The notes beneath the pieces were generated by a model. The model was not told where the DNA came from. It searched no databases and worked only from the letters and a program-made list of their open reading frames with translations. The translations under genes and the position numbers were made by a program. From positions 4,708,926-4,772,925 of the forward strand of contig OZ007506.1 of NCBI GenBank assembly GCA_963931865.1: DNA of 64,000 nucleotides. The letters are read 5' to 3'. This DNA comes from Axinella damicornis. Taxonomy: Eukaryota > Porifera > Demospongiae > Axinellida > Axinellidae. Each line of letters opens with the position of its first letter. Position 1 is the first letter of the stretch. Below, in pieces: positions 24,437-34,749 of this stretch.

Positions 24437-24720
24437 ATCGTGAGCCGTTTGTGGTTTGAATCAGCGCAAGACACAAGAATACGCAAAATACGAGCAGGAA
24501 GTGATTTACGGCACGACATACGACAGAAAATTCGCGTCGTCTATGTGGGGCTCGCTCACGCTCGCCCCAATTAGTAGCTAGGCGAGGGCTACCGGTACCT
24601 CCCGCGTCCTAGAAGTTATGCGCGCAAATTCGTGACATCTCCATTCCACGTCGACAGTCACTGATGACACGGAAAGCAGAAAGCAGTTACAGTGCAGTGC
24701 AAAGCACGAAGGTGCCACGA

Positions 24721-25250
24721 GAGCCCAGGGGGGGCGGCACGGGGGGGGGGGGGGGGGGGGGGGGGGGGCAAGGCAAGCACCCCCCCCCCCCCCCCCCCCC
24801 CAAAAAAATATTTAGGGGGGGGCATCGCCCCCCTAACTCCTAGCTAGCTACTATTACAGCCAACGGCTGCCCTATACTTAGTACTGGCTAACCTTGTGAT
24901 GTACGCGAATCGAGTTGCTGATCTGGCGCAGCATCGATCCTCATACATCTGGAACGCGCAGTACAAAGCACCAAGGTGCCACGAGAGCCCATCCTGATAA
25001 CTGAAAAATGAAGGCGAACAAAATTTTTCTGCGCTCCGCGCGGACTGATCAGCGCTACACACCTCTATACACTGCCTTCGGCAGCGTGCGTAGGCTACGC
25101 CACTGGCTTGCCCCCCCAATTGTAAATACGTGCTGCCGCCCCTGGAGCCCATCCAGACAACTGAAAAATGAAGGTGAAAAAAAATTTCCGCGTGGACAAA
25201 TCACCACTTCACGCCTCTATTCACAGTGCTTATGATAACGGCCGGTCAAC
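24721..25250. mobile_element. G/C-run element fragment related to 31344-31828
   Basis: G run 24741-24768 and C run 24780-24801, with hairpin GGGGGGGCATCGCCCCCC. Then 24930-25060 matches the reverse complement of 31445-31560 (motifs gcgccgatcagtccgcgcg, tgaaaaatgaaggcg, gagagcccatcctga). It is an ill-defined copy of the same repeat family, in the opposite orientation, with a tandem partial repeat at 25140-25220. Confidence 0.6.
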
Positions 25251-25744
25251 GGACATTTTCCGGTCAATTTCCCTTATGTCCAGTCAATTACGCATTTGAG
25301 CTGCACATTTGTCAGGACAAGTTCCGCGAGGTCGTTCACCAGGCTCGTTCTTAGTGCATGTGCTGATTGCGAAGTTCCGTGTGCCAGAGAAGCTCCACAC
25401 TCTTAATAGGGTGTCAATCGTATTTATAGCCTTGAAGTACATCATCAAAATTGAGTATGGGTTTTACTTGGCTGCTCATAAATCTACTTACCATGGCTCT
25501 CTCTAACTACACCCAAGCTAGCTAGATAATTGCTGAAAGAATTGGCCTTCAACAAGGTGTTGTCTAGGTCCATTTAGCTATGAATTATAATGGCCCACCT
25601 GACTCTGACGAGACATCAAGCCCAGGCACTACCATGCTGCTTTCACCCTTTGGGTGAACATTCCCACCCACCCTTTGTGCTCACACAGAACCTCCAAAGA
25701 TATTCTCATTGCTAACAGGTTTTGCAGTCATAAAGGGTTAAACA

Positions 25745-25935
25745 GCTGCCATGTCTTCTGCATGATTCTGAGCTGATACCAAGTCGTGCCGAGACACATC
25801 AAGTCTTTTAAAGACTCACTTGTTAGCATACAAGCTGATGGCAGCACTGACTCTACTAGTGTAGAGGATGAGCTGTTCCTAGCCCTGTACTTCGATGCAC
25901 ACACCCAGGATGGGACAGTGCACATACAAAGTAGT
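25745..25935 (+). pseudogene. Fragment of a hAT-transposase-like protein (C17orf113-like)
   Basis: The + frame reads SFKDSLVSIQADGSTDSTSVEDELFLALYFD, then HTQDGTVHI. From memory this resembles the conserved DGSTD...EELFL.LYFD region of hAT-derived proteins of the C17orf113/ZNF862 group. Neither a start nor catalytic residues are present. Homology decays after HIQSS. Treat as a remnant. Confidence 0.4.
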
Positions 25936-26081
25936 GTCAGGACAACATGTGTGGATGTCAGGTCAAATTTGGGATGGTCTGACATTGTGTCAGAGCAAAG
26001 GCGAAATCTTATCATAAGCACTGTATTCACTGCCTTTGGCAGTGGCCGTACCACTCCAAAATAGCTCGCACCAGCGCTGGG

Positions 26082-26180
26082 CTATGATGCGTACAGTGGT
26101 AGTATCGTCTCAACAATTCCTGTATTGCCGAATTATGCATACAGCCTGTCCTTGTGATCCCAGAGCCACCCAGGCCCTTA
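26082..26180 (+). pseudogene. Fragment of the small membrane-protein frame
   Basis: This matches the middle of the frame at 58350-58640 (region coding VVSSQQFPVLPNYA to EPPWPL) and shares the ATGATGCGTA insertion with the copy at 18305-18579. It is cut at CCCTTA by the 3.7-kb element that starts at 26181. Its continuation (ATGTACACAAGACTTCC) resumes at 29869. Confidence 0.7.
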
Positions 26181-27376
26181 CACAGCAGTGAAGGTTGGAG
26201 TGCCCAACTTGGAAACTGACTTGTTCACAAATGTGAACAAGCAGTACCCAAGCTGTGACACTTAGAGTAACCAAGCTGAGAAACCACTTGGAAATGAACA
26301 CGTGCCCAAGTCAGTGCCCAACTTGTGCATGTCCCATGTACAAGCATGGGCACTCCTTGTACACTAGAGCTACTGCTTGGCCACTCCTTGTATACTGCTT
26401 GGGCACTACTTGTGCACCAACTTGTTTACATTGCATTCCAAATGGGCTTATAATTAATTCATTGACCACTAATTGCACACTAGGTGTAGCTAGCTCACCT
26501 TCATGTTACATAAGGTGATGTAATCAAACTTTTTGCCAAGTGAATAAAATTTAATAGACATTGACAGAACGATAATCAGGTAGGTTGGCACAAAATAGAA
26601 CCCAAAACAGAGCTAATGAGTTTTTTTGGATTTAATCTTGAGAGTGAGCATCTGTTGAGCAATACATGACAGAATGCATTTGCAAATAACATACATGTCC
26701 AACAACAAAGTGTGGCAGTCCCAGATAGAAATCGAACATCATTCCGGAACGCAATTATTATGATAAGATCAATGTTAGTTGCACTATATCCATCATTGTA
26801 CGACAGCTATGAATGAACATGCAACAAAGAGCAGCAGCAAGATGATCCCTTGCCTAAGAAGCAACCAAGTCTGAAGGAAAACCGCTCAACAAAGACCGTG
26901 CGTGCAGTAAGCATAATAACATTCCGGGATTTGATGTCGATGAGTACTGAAGCAATCAAACACTCACGGTGTACGTTCAGCATACCTGTTTCGCTTTGGA
27001 GGCGCTTCAGCTTTAGACGAAGGATCCCTCTTACTGTTGGTGCTTGAGTTGTATTTGTAGCCATCGCTCAGCCAGAGATACAGAGCGTTCAATCTTGCCA
27101 AACTTTATCGTGTGGTTACAGAACTGCATTCGTTTTCTATGTAACGCCCTGAGGTCAATGCACTCTTAGTTGGTGCAACTAATCGTACTCACAACGAATA
27201 GCACTCTCACTTGCAGACGAAGCGGGGAGCGCTAGTCCAAGGCTGTGATTAGTACTGAGAAATCATTTTTGACCGTGACAGAATAATCTATCTGGGACTA
27301 CCTACTTCAGTGATTGAAAATGCCACACAAGTCATGTATAATACCTAATCTTTATAGTGTTGCATTTGTAACACAC

Positions 27377-27492
27377 CTTTCCACTGAGGAGCTCCGAGAG
27401 GTGGTCTACTTGAACAGGTGGTTCCAAACTTTTTGGTTTTCTTGCCATTGCTGTTTTTTTATTGTATCGTTCATCTAGTGTAGATAGAAAAT
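27377..27492 (-). other. Candidate internal exon
   Basis: On the minus strand CTCACAG precedes and GTGTGT follows a 116-bp open stretch coding DFLSTLDERYNKKTAMARK...SELLSGK. It is basic and hydrophilic with no recognised domain. Splice sites on both sides and an uninterrupted frame suggest a real or recently real exon of a gene carried by the 3.7-kb element. Confidence 0.35.
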
Positions 27493-27880
27493 CTGTGAGA
27501 CCTGCAGGGAACAACCATCAACAGATGGTAATGTATGGACTTCACAACAACGTGCTTTGTATGAAATAGTGTACACCGCATACCTTTCACTTGTTAACCC
27601 TCGGCGCGCATGCGCACAGGGTTACTGTAGTCGTTTTGTGTGTCTGTTTGTCTGTTTGTCCAAGAAACTTATCTGCCAACTGGTGCTAGTAAACGTAGAA
27701 GTAAAGGCACTAGCGGTACAAGCGGGATACATACATGGATTTAAAACTGGCGTTTTTCCTAAAAATACTTAGTTAGGAAGCTAGAGCGCTTCTTGCTTAC
27801 CGCGATAATGCCCGCCATTTTGTCCAACATGCAATTTTCCAGGCGTACTTGCAAATGATTATGGGTTTCCTGGTTGTTTC

Positions 27881-28045
27881 ATGAATATACTTACTAGTCA
27901 GAGTGAGCTACATGAATATCTTTACCAGGCTGTGAACCGAATAGACAATGCCCACTCGCTGCTTCATGAATATACTTACCTAGTCAGAGTGAGTTACATG
28001 AATATCTTTACCAGGCTGTGAATACGACAATGCCCACTCGCTTCG
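27881..28045. repeat. Direct tandem duplication, about 83 bp x 2
   Basis: 27881-27965 and 27966-28045 both read atgaatatacttac...gacaatgcccactcgct with a few differences. Confidence 0.85.
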
Positions 28046-28179
28046 CGTGAGGCTCTTCTGCGTGTATTCACGTATGCACTGCATGTAGTTCATAATGATT
28101 ACATCATGCACCATTTGGATGTAGATTTGTGGCGAGAACCCTGTTGGTTGGCCACTGGTGACCGACAATGGAGTCTGTG

Positions 28180-28349
28180 TGGTCTATGCGTCTGAGAAAG
28201 ACATGTCCAAAGTGTGGTGCAGTAGTACAGTGCATGCGAAGAGGGCGGTTTGTGATTGTGGCCATGCCTTTGCGTGTAAAAGGAGGGCACGTTGCAGTGG
28301 TGATTGTGAGCCTAAGAAAGCTACCAAACGCCGAGGGTTTGCACTTTAG
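28180..28349 (+). pseudogene. Zinc-ribbon-like fragment
   Basis: The frame gives RKTCPKCGAVV, then (after about 5 extra bases near 28229) HAKRAVCDCGHAF and KRRARCSGDC. The CxxC...CxC spacing suggests a small zinc ribbon followed by a basic Lys/Arg region. I do not know the parent protein. The lesion and the lack of context make it a remnant inside the 3.7-kb element. Confidence 0.4.
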
Positions 28350-28499
28350 TGCTTTTCATTTCTGTGTGTATTTGCTGTTTTCATCACCACACATCTCCAT
28401 TACAATCTTTGCCTTTACTCCAGAATTAAGTGGTGACAGTGAACTAAAGGTAGAGCAATAAGACGCAAAATAAAACACAAGGTTATCAAAGCATACAGG

Positions 28500-28997
28500 T
28501 CTGGCCAGACTGCACTTGGCAAGTCGCCGGTCAGGGAGGAGCCACAACACACGTACACATGCAGCCAACCCTGCCGGCCAGACCGCACTCGGCAAGTCGC
28601 TGGTCAGGGAGGAGCCACAACACACGTACACATGCAGCCAACCCTGCCGGCCAGACCGCACTCGGCAAGTCGCCGGTCAGGGAGGAGCCACAACACATGT
28701 ACACATGCAGTCAACCCTGCCGGCCAGACCGCACTCGGCAAGTCGCCGGTCAGGGAGGAGCCACAACACACGTACACATGCAGCCAACCCTGCCGGCCAG
28801 ACCGCACTCGGCAAGTCGCCGGTCAGGGAGGAGCCACAACACACGTACACATGCAGCCAACCCTGCCGGCCAGACCGCACTCGGCAAGTTGCCGGTCAGG
28901 GAGGAGCCACAACACACGTACACATGCAGCCAACCCTGCCGGCCAGACCGCACTCGGCAAGTCGCCGGTCAGGGAGGAGCCACAACACACGTACACA
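28500..28997. repeat. 73-bp minisatellite, about 6.8 copies
   Basis: Unit contains GCCGGCCAGACCGCACTCGG, GTCAGGGAGGAGCCACAAC and ACACGTACACATGCAGCC. The copies differ at only a few positions. Since 73 is not a multiple of three and the unit lacks stops in several frames, it produces overlapping repetitive open frames up to 179 codons on both strands. None of these looks like a real gene. Confidence 0.95.
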
Positions 28998-30391
28998 CAG
29001 CATAAGCTCACCTCCGCTTCAGGACGCAAATTATCCTTCATCCAAGGCACCATGAATTGCTGCAACTTTTTCCTATAAAGAATGGTCAGGCAACTATTCA
29101 AAGGAGTTATAAACAAATTATAATTGGAGCTACTTACAGTGAGATCCTTTGTCACAGTTCTCCTTTCTCCCCAGATGAACAACAGGAATTAGAAGACTCA
29201 TGGAGAAGTTATTGGAGACGACCTTGTCGTTCTTGCAACATACCAATGAGAGTAGTGAAGCTGACAGAGGCGCACTACGTGGTGTGCGCCCCGCCTGTTT
29301 CGGCGATCAGGCTCGGGTGTAGAAGTCACTCAGCTCCCGACCCGCTGCTAGTAAAAGAATCAAACGGCGTCTCAAGGTCCTCGTGGGAAAGCTGAACCTG
29401 TAGGTCACCCCTCTGGGTTAGACTCTCGTTCGGTAGAAAGGATGAACATTGGGATTGAAGTTGAAGTCCCTAGATGGGTAGAGATGACGATCGATCGTCG
29501 GGCGGGAGTTCTTGCTCCATAAACGACTGCAAGAGAGAGAGCCATCTTTCCAACCGCAACCCCTCAAGGCTTGCATCTGCGCATGCGTAGACGATCTTCC
29601 TCAGGATTACGATGAACTTTGAACTAAACATTTCTGGCATGACTTGGACACTCCTTGGGCACAATGTATTGTTACATAACTATTCTGTAACACGCTCTAG
29701 GATACAGAGCATTTCTTGCAAGACTTGCACACTTCTTGGACACCCTATCTGCACAAGCTTTTCCAAGACTTGTGCATTGTGCATTTCTAAGGCTGGTGCA
29801 CTAGTTGTGCATGTGGAGTGCACAAGCCTTGGAAACTCTTGGGAACTACCAAGTCTACTGCTGTGTTATGTACACAAGACTTCCCTGTCAGAGATCTCAC
29901 CTCCCCATGTCCCACCCTTTCTGCTCATGCAGAACCTATCTCCCTAGGACATTGCCGCCGGAAGTGACATCACAAGAAGTATCATGCCGTCTGTAGACAG
30001 CTTTATCAGGTAGAGTGCTCAAGTCTCATCATCACAAACCACTGAGATCTCAAACTTGATACAAGTATAGTGACCCAGGTTTAGTAGGTTCTAAGCCCCT
30101 CTCGGAGTCTTAACTCCATTGTCCTGAGAGAGCAGAGCTGTTAGAACAGTTCTGGATGGGCCTATACTTCACAAACCTTGAGCTGATTTTTGGGGGAGAA
30201 TTCATGCCTTATGTTACGGTATCTCTGGGGCCCATGCAGGTTGAAAATATTAACCCCTTACAGATCCTGAGACGTTTCCCCTTTTGTTCAATTTTATCAA
30301 AAATCTGTCCTGCACTTGTATCAGTTCTCAACTGGTTAGCTACAGGTAATTTGAGCACTCTCTTTGTTTGCTGGAAGTGGTAGTTGTCCTG

Positions 30392-30976
30392 TAGCCTCGT
30401 TCCCAGGCGCTCTTGGTAATTGGGGAGAAGAGCGCCTGGTATCCACTGTTCACGCATGCGCGAGCAGTTCCGTTACATTCTCCGTATAATTTATCGAGAT
30501 ACGTAAGCTGAAATAACACGGACAAATATTCGGTAAAATATACGGCTCCAACATCATGCGAGGCCATGGTTTCGAAGTCTGTGGACGTCAATACGCCGCT
30601 TCTGCCTTTCCGAAGTGGACGCGAGGCACGATACAAACAGTAAGACCCCATAGCTAGATAAATTCGACCTGGCCGTATGTAGCTAACCATACAAACCTTT
30701 TATGTACGTGCTGTATCGCTGTCAGTTGTTCGTCCTCAGCACCATTCCTGGCTTTCCGTCCTTACTGAGGGCGTACGGCACGGCTTGGTTGAACAGAGCT
30801 GCGTCTTGTAGATGTAAAAGACTCTCGTGTTTCAGTAATGTACAGTCGTGCAACACGGACTAGTATAACAGTAGTTTCCAAGTTCCCCACAAAAACCTGG
30901 GGAGCCGCGCATGCGCGAACAGTGGATACCAGGCGCTCTTCTCCCCAATTACCAAGAGCGCATGGGAACGAGGCTA
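30392..30976. mobile_element. 585-bp TAGCCTCG element with 9-bp target duplication
   Basis: Inverted ends of about 70 bp start TAGCCTCGTTCCCA and include GGTAATTGGGGAGAAGAGCG. Exact repeats GTTGTCCTG flank it (30383-30391 and 30977-30985). The empty site AGTTGTCCTGAGGTGAGG is present at 18969 and 59027. The middle has unique sequence with a minus-strand ATG in a strong context (30565-30567, gaaaccATGGCC) opening MASHDVGAVYF, possibly a captured host exon. Confidence 0.9.
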
Positions 30977-31343
30977 GTTGTCCTGAGGTGAGGTATGTGT
31001 CAAGCAAAAGTTACTGTATCAACATGATAGCTACAGAAATTTCACATGGCAAATTTGGTCATGGTAAGATGCAATAGTATCATGCTCTTACTGATTCAGA
31101 AGCTCATGTTTATTAATTGCCAAGCAAGCACTATAGGCAGTGCTCTACTTCTGCTGCTCAGCTTGCGTTAACAGATGTTCAATAATAGAAGGGCTGAGAA
31201 CCAGTGGCCTAACCCACAAACACTGAACTAGCCCCCTTAAACTTGAGAATGTTGTTAAAATGTGTTACAATTTAGTTTGAGTACTGGCTGGTGCTGTTCA
31301 TGTGAAAAAACACACCACATCGTCAGCCACAGTACATGTAATA

Positions 31344-31828
31344 TGTCAGGGCCGAGCACTCCCTTTAGAGGTGGTAGGGCAGGGGCGGATACAGGATTTA
31401 TGAAAAGGGGGGGGCACTATATATTAAACGTTGCTGCATGGAGGCGCGTAGCGCCGATCAGTCCGCGCGAAGCGCGGAAAAAATTTTTCGCGCCTTCATT
31501 TTTCACTTCTCAGGATGGGCTCTCGTGGCACCTTCGCGCTTTGCACTGCAAGTCCAGATGTACGAGGTTTGCAGGTCCCAGGGCCGCCATGAGCTTCTTC
31601 CTTGCTCAAATTTCGCTCACGAACGTAATACGTACATACACGGAGGGGTATACTAGATCGTGGTCTCCTTCCCAAGCAGTTCGGTTTCAGGCAACGCACG
31701 GTATTGCGAGCCCAGGCCAGGAGTTGCAACGTAGCGGCAGCAAGTTAGTAAGGAGGAAATAAAGCGGTGAAGAAGCAAAAGGGGGGGGAAAAGTGGTAGG
31801 GCCATTGCCCTACCGTGTGCGCCGGCCA
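31344..31828. mobile_element. Insertion of a GC-rich repeat in a receptor 3' flank
   Basis: Relative to the empty site at 19336-19350 (acatgtagtatgttgtgg), about 485 bp are inserted here. The inner part begins GGGGCGGATACAGGATTTATG and has a G run. GGTAGGGC-containing ends recur in inverse order. It is related to 24721-25250. Exact ends and duplication are unclear. Confidence 0.6.
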
Positions 31829-31873
31829 TGTATGTTGTGGTACAAGTGCACAAGTGCCACATATTATAACACT

Positions 31874-32179
31874 TAGTCTCGGTACCAGACTATTCGCGCA
31901 TGGCGGAATAGTCTGGAAGACTGCCCATAATACGAGTGGTTCTGACACCAAGAATCTGCAAACAACAGCTTCCATAAACGGCACGTTAATTCCAAGGTGT
32001 TAAGTAAACTACACGCAAGCAGCATACTTAACGCCTTGGAATCAACGTGCCGTATATGGAGCCGCTGTGGTTCTTATCTACTTATCATGCACCCCTTTTG
32101 GGGTGCATGCAGAACCACTCTTGTATGGGCAGTCTTCCAGACTATTCCGCCATGCGCGAATAGTCTGGTACCGAGACTA
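31874..32179. mobile_element. 306-bp TAGTCTCGG element with 9-bp target duplication
   Basis: Inverted ends of about 70 bp (TAGTCTCGGTACCAGACTATTCG...) are almost perfect. Exact repeats TATAACACT flank it at 31865-31873 and 32180-32188. The centre is itself palindromic (ccaaggtgttaagta / tacttaacgccttgg). The empty site is present in the flanks of copies C and F. Confidence 0.9.
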
Positions 32180-32539
32180 TATAACACTGCCTGTTGAACA
32201 GACCTAACAGCAACCATACAATAACGATACCACACAAAGACACAATGAAAATAGCAGTAATTAGATTTGATTTCTACAAGGGGCTGTACCTTATTATGAT
32301 CTATAGTCCAATACAACAGTGCATACTATATACATACAACCATGCATACATCCTCACTTGCCGACACACAGTCAAATTAATGTAAGCTGAAGCTGACAAG
32401 AAGGTTACAAGAGTTTCGCATGTAGTTGTGATCAATTGATGGCGGCTGTGTTTAACCTTCCTGGTGGGGAAGATAGTGATGATGACAGACAACAGTGCAT
32501 AATTTGACTGCTTCTTTGCACTGCACGTGTACAAACAGT

Positions 32540-34714
32540 TCAATTCATAGCTCTGTTGGGTTTTCTCCTCTTAGTCATACGTCTTTCACGCCTCGATGAC
32601 CAGATCTTTGGAACAAACAAAAACACTTTGCAAAGGAATGGAATTAACAGGTAAGCCAAGACAGTGATAGAGTAGGCAGCCTCAGGTATGGAAATGAGTA
32701 CAACAAATGTTAGGGCATACGGGAACCAGGTACCCAGGCAAACCACTGTTGAAAACACAAAAAGATTCACTTGCTTACTGTCCCTGAAACACTCCAAGTG
32801 GACCTTCCTTGTGAGAATTGCAAGAAATGTTACAGCTACAACCATGCTTCCATTCACTCCAAAGACTATGACTGATAACCAAATAGGGTAGTTTCCTCCA
32901 CAGATTGCTGTAACATGTGGAAACACATTCGATTGTTCACTCAAAGGTACAGCGTAACCTGTAGGAACTGGATCCAGTACAGACCACAGTATCAGTAGGA
33001 GGATGGTAATGGACACAGGGACTAAACTTGATGCAATCATAACTTGATCCGACCAAAACTTTCCATGTCTTTCAAATACGAAGAAAAAGAGTCGATAGAT
33101 TCGAAGCAGTCTCATAAACAAGGTCGAGTAAATCAGTTGCATTCCTGTTGCAGTAAACCATATCTCTGCTTGACACATACGCCCAAAGAGATCAGGATCT
33201 AAAAGCTCCCCTGAACTTATAATCAAAGTCCCAATGTACAGCATGTAGCAGCCTGTTAGTATGAGGGCACTCAGATATGGACTGGTGGCTTTAATCGATG
33301 GCTTATTCCAGTAGTAGATAAAGAGCACCAGGACAACTGTATTGAAGACAAGTAGAGCTGCTGCAATGACAAGTGTTACAATAGGGAAAGCTAAAGAGAT
33401 TGAAAGCACCACATTTTCAAAGTCGTCTATTGGAATCCTTCCAGGAGATAGCTGGACTGTCAAATTTCCAGTGAGTGGATTGTAGTTGCCGGCACAAACC
33501 ACTTCACTTCCTCTGACATGAAGAATATCCACTTCAGTCACCACCTCCCTATTCCCATTGAAAGCAATCCTCCCAAGGGCACCAGAAAAATTTACACTTC
33601 TCAGATTTCTTTCTACTATTGCAGACACACTTCCATTTTCAAGATCGTTTTCCGACAGTGAATAATTCACAGCCAGTGCAAATGCCCAGATAGAATCATG
33701 AATTGAGTTAGCATGTTGGTTCTGCAATGTTCCAAGATCATGTTGCAGTTCCATGAGATATTCACTGTAGGTTTGTCCTGAAACCAAGGTTGTATTAGGG
33801 TTGGGATCAAACCTGTACTGCAGCAGGAATGCGCCATCCAGTGACCTTAGAATTTCTTCATTAGTACATTTCTCTGTACCATTCATCAGGTCTTCCAGGC
33901 TAAGGTCATGAAATATCCACACAAATCCAAGCCAGTTACGAAGGTTCGTCTGTAGTTTGTACGACTCACACAGTAGCTCACAAGCTTCAGATGCTGTTAC
34001 AGAGGCATATACTATTCTTGCTCTCTTTCTTATGAGGCTCTGAATGGGAGAGGTAGGAAATGCTGGTGAGACGTCTCCCAAGAATGCAAGCTCAAACTCA
34101 GCTGTTTGCTCAACTTTTGCTAGAAAGTCATTTGCAGTGGTCGTGTGTTGTATCAAGGTGGTGTCTTGAACCACACCAATTCTCCTCCACCGGAATGTGG
34201 CCATTAAAGCCAGAACAGCATCATTGTAGACTGCTGAAGAAGATATCATTCTGTAGAGTCTTGGATACTCTTCTTTACTAGAGAATACTGGAGAGGTTGC
34301 ACCTGCTGAAATCTGAAGGAGGTCTATTTCTGGCCTTCCTGCAAGTGGGGAGATGGCCTGGGTGACTGTGGAACAGACCAACCCCACCACCCCTACTATG
34401 TTCAAATCTCCACTCGTCACGTGTCTCACAAAGTTCACTGGTGCTTCTGTTACCAGGCTCTGATTACAAGTCTCTGCATTTGCTGGGACTAGCTCCAGCC
34501 TATAGCCAGGAAGGATGTCATTTCTCATGTTTATCTTCTCCACTGCCAGCTGTGCTGCTGAAATCAACTCTTGTCCTCCGTGGTAGGGTGGCCCAGACGA
34601 TAGCCCTGCTGGTTCTGCCAAGGGCACCAGAGTCAGTACACTGAGGGTTGGAATTTCAACTTGTGCACTAGCAAAATCCAGACTACAAATACCTAGCAGG
34701 AGTAGTTGTGCCAT
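32540..34714 (-). CDS. GABA-B-like class C receptor, type I, copy D (intact)
   Basis: Intact single-exon receptor. I place the start at the ATG 34712-34714 (MAQLLLLGICSL, a good signal peptide) rather than the in-frame ATG at 34744, giving 724 residues. Numbered from the upstream ATG: flytrap ligand domain about 30-435, with CSTVTQAI (124-131) and SAGATSP (146-152) at the places where GABA-B1 has ligand-contacting serines; TM1 about 453-479; NKPSIKATSP 480-489; TM3 about 523-550; TM4 568-590; TM5 620-645; TM6 660-681; TM7 692-712. Cys524 and Cys615 fit the conserved TM3-loop 2 disulfide. As in GABA-B receptors there is no cysteine-rich linker. The tail is short and basic (RRKPNRAMN). It probably signals through G proteins at the plasma membrane. 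The serine positions are partly replaced by Ala/Thr, so GABA binding is doubtful. Confidence 0.93.
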   Translation of the reverse strand: MAQLLLLGICSLDFASAQVEIPTLSVLTLVPLAEPAGLSSGPPYHGGQELISAAQLAVEKINMRNDILPGYRLELVPANAETCNQSLVTEAPVNFVRHVTSGDLNIVGVVGLVCSTVTQAISPLAGRPEIDLLQISAGATSPVFSSKEEYPRLYRMISSSAVYNDAVLALMATFRWRRIGVVQDTTLIQHTTTANDFLAKVEQTAEFELAFLGDVSPAFPTSPIQSLIRKRARIVYASVTASEACELLCESYKLQTNLRNWLGFVWIFHDLSLEDLMNGTEKCTNEEILRSLDGAFLLQYRFDPNPNTTLVSGQTYSEYLMELQHDLGTLQNQHANSIHDSIWAFALAVNYSLSENDLENGSVSAIVERNLRSVNFSGALGRIAFNGNREVVTEVDILHVRGSEVVCAGNYNPLTGNLTVQLSPGRIPIDDFENVVLSISLAFPIVTLVIAAALLVFNTVVLVLFIYYWNKPSIKATSPYLSALILTGCYMLYIGTLIISSGELLDPDLFGRMCQAEIWFTATGMQLIYSTLFMRLLRIYRLFFFVFERHGKFWSDQVMIASSLVPVSITILLLILWSVLDPVPTGYAVPLSEQSNVFPHVTAICGGNYPIWLSVIVFGVNGSMVVAVTFLAILTRKVHLECFRDSKQVNLFVFSTVVCLGTWFPYALTFVVLISIPEAAYSITVLAYLLIPFLCKVFLFVPKIWSSRRERRMTKRRKPNRAMN

Positions 34715-34749
34715 GACTGTCCAGCACACTTGAATGGCACACAACGTTC

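Larger units (their letters stand above)
26181..29865. mobile_element. 3.7-kb DNA element with TTA target duplication
   Basis: The ends CACAGCAGT...ACTGCTGTG are flanked by TTA at 26178-26180 and 29866-29868. The uninterrupted site CCCTTATGTAYACAAGACTTCC exists at 18517 and 58553, which fixes both boundaries. Subterminal regions (26190-26440 and 29630-29850) consist of degenerate CTTGTGCAC / TTGGGCACT words in opposite orientation. A TWA duplication suggests a PIF/Harbinger-type element, but no transposase was recognised. Inside are an exon-like stretch, a zinc-ribbon fragment and a minisatellite. Confidence 0.75.

Noticed and set aside
28500..28997. Regular repeats considered as a CRISPR array
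   Set aside because: The repeats are contiguous with no spacers, and the DNA is animal.
28516..29055. Long repetitive open frames across the minisatellite
   Set aside because: They arise from a stop-poor 73-bp unit read in all frames and have no start context or domain.
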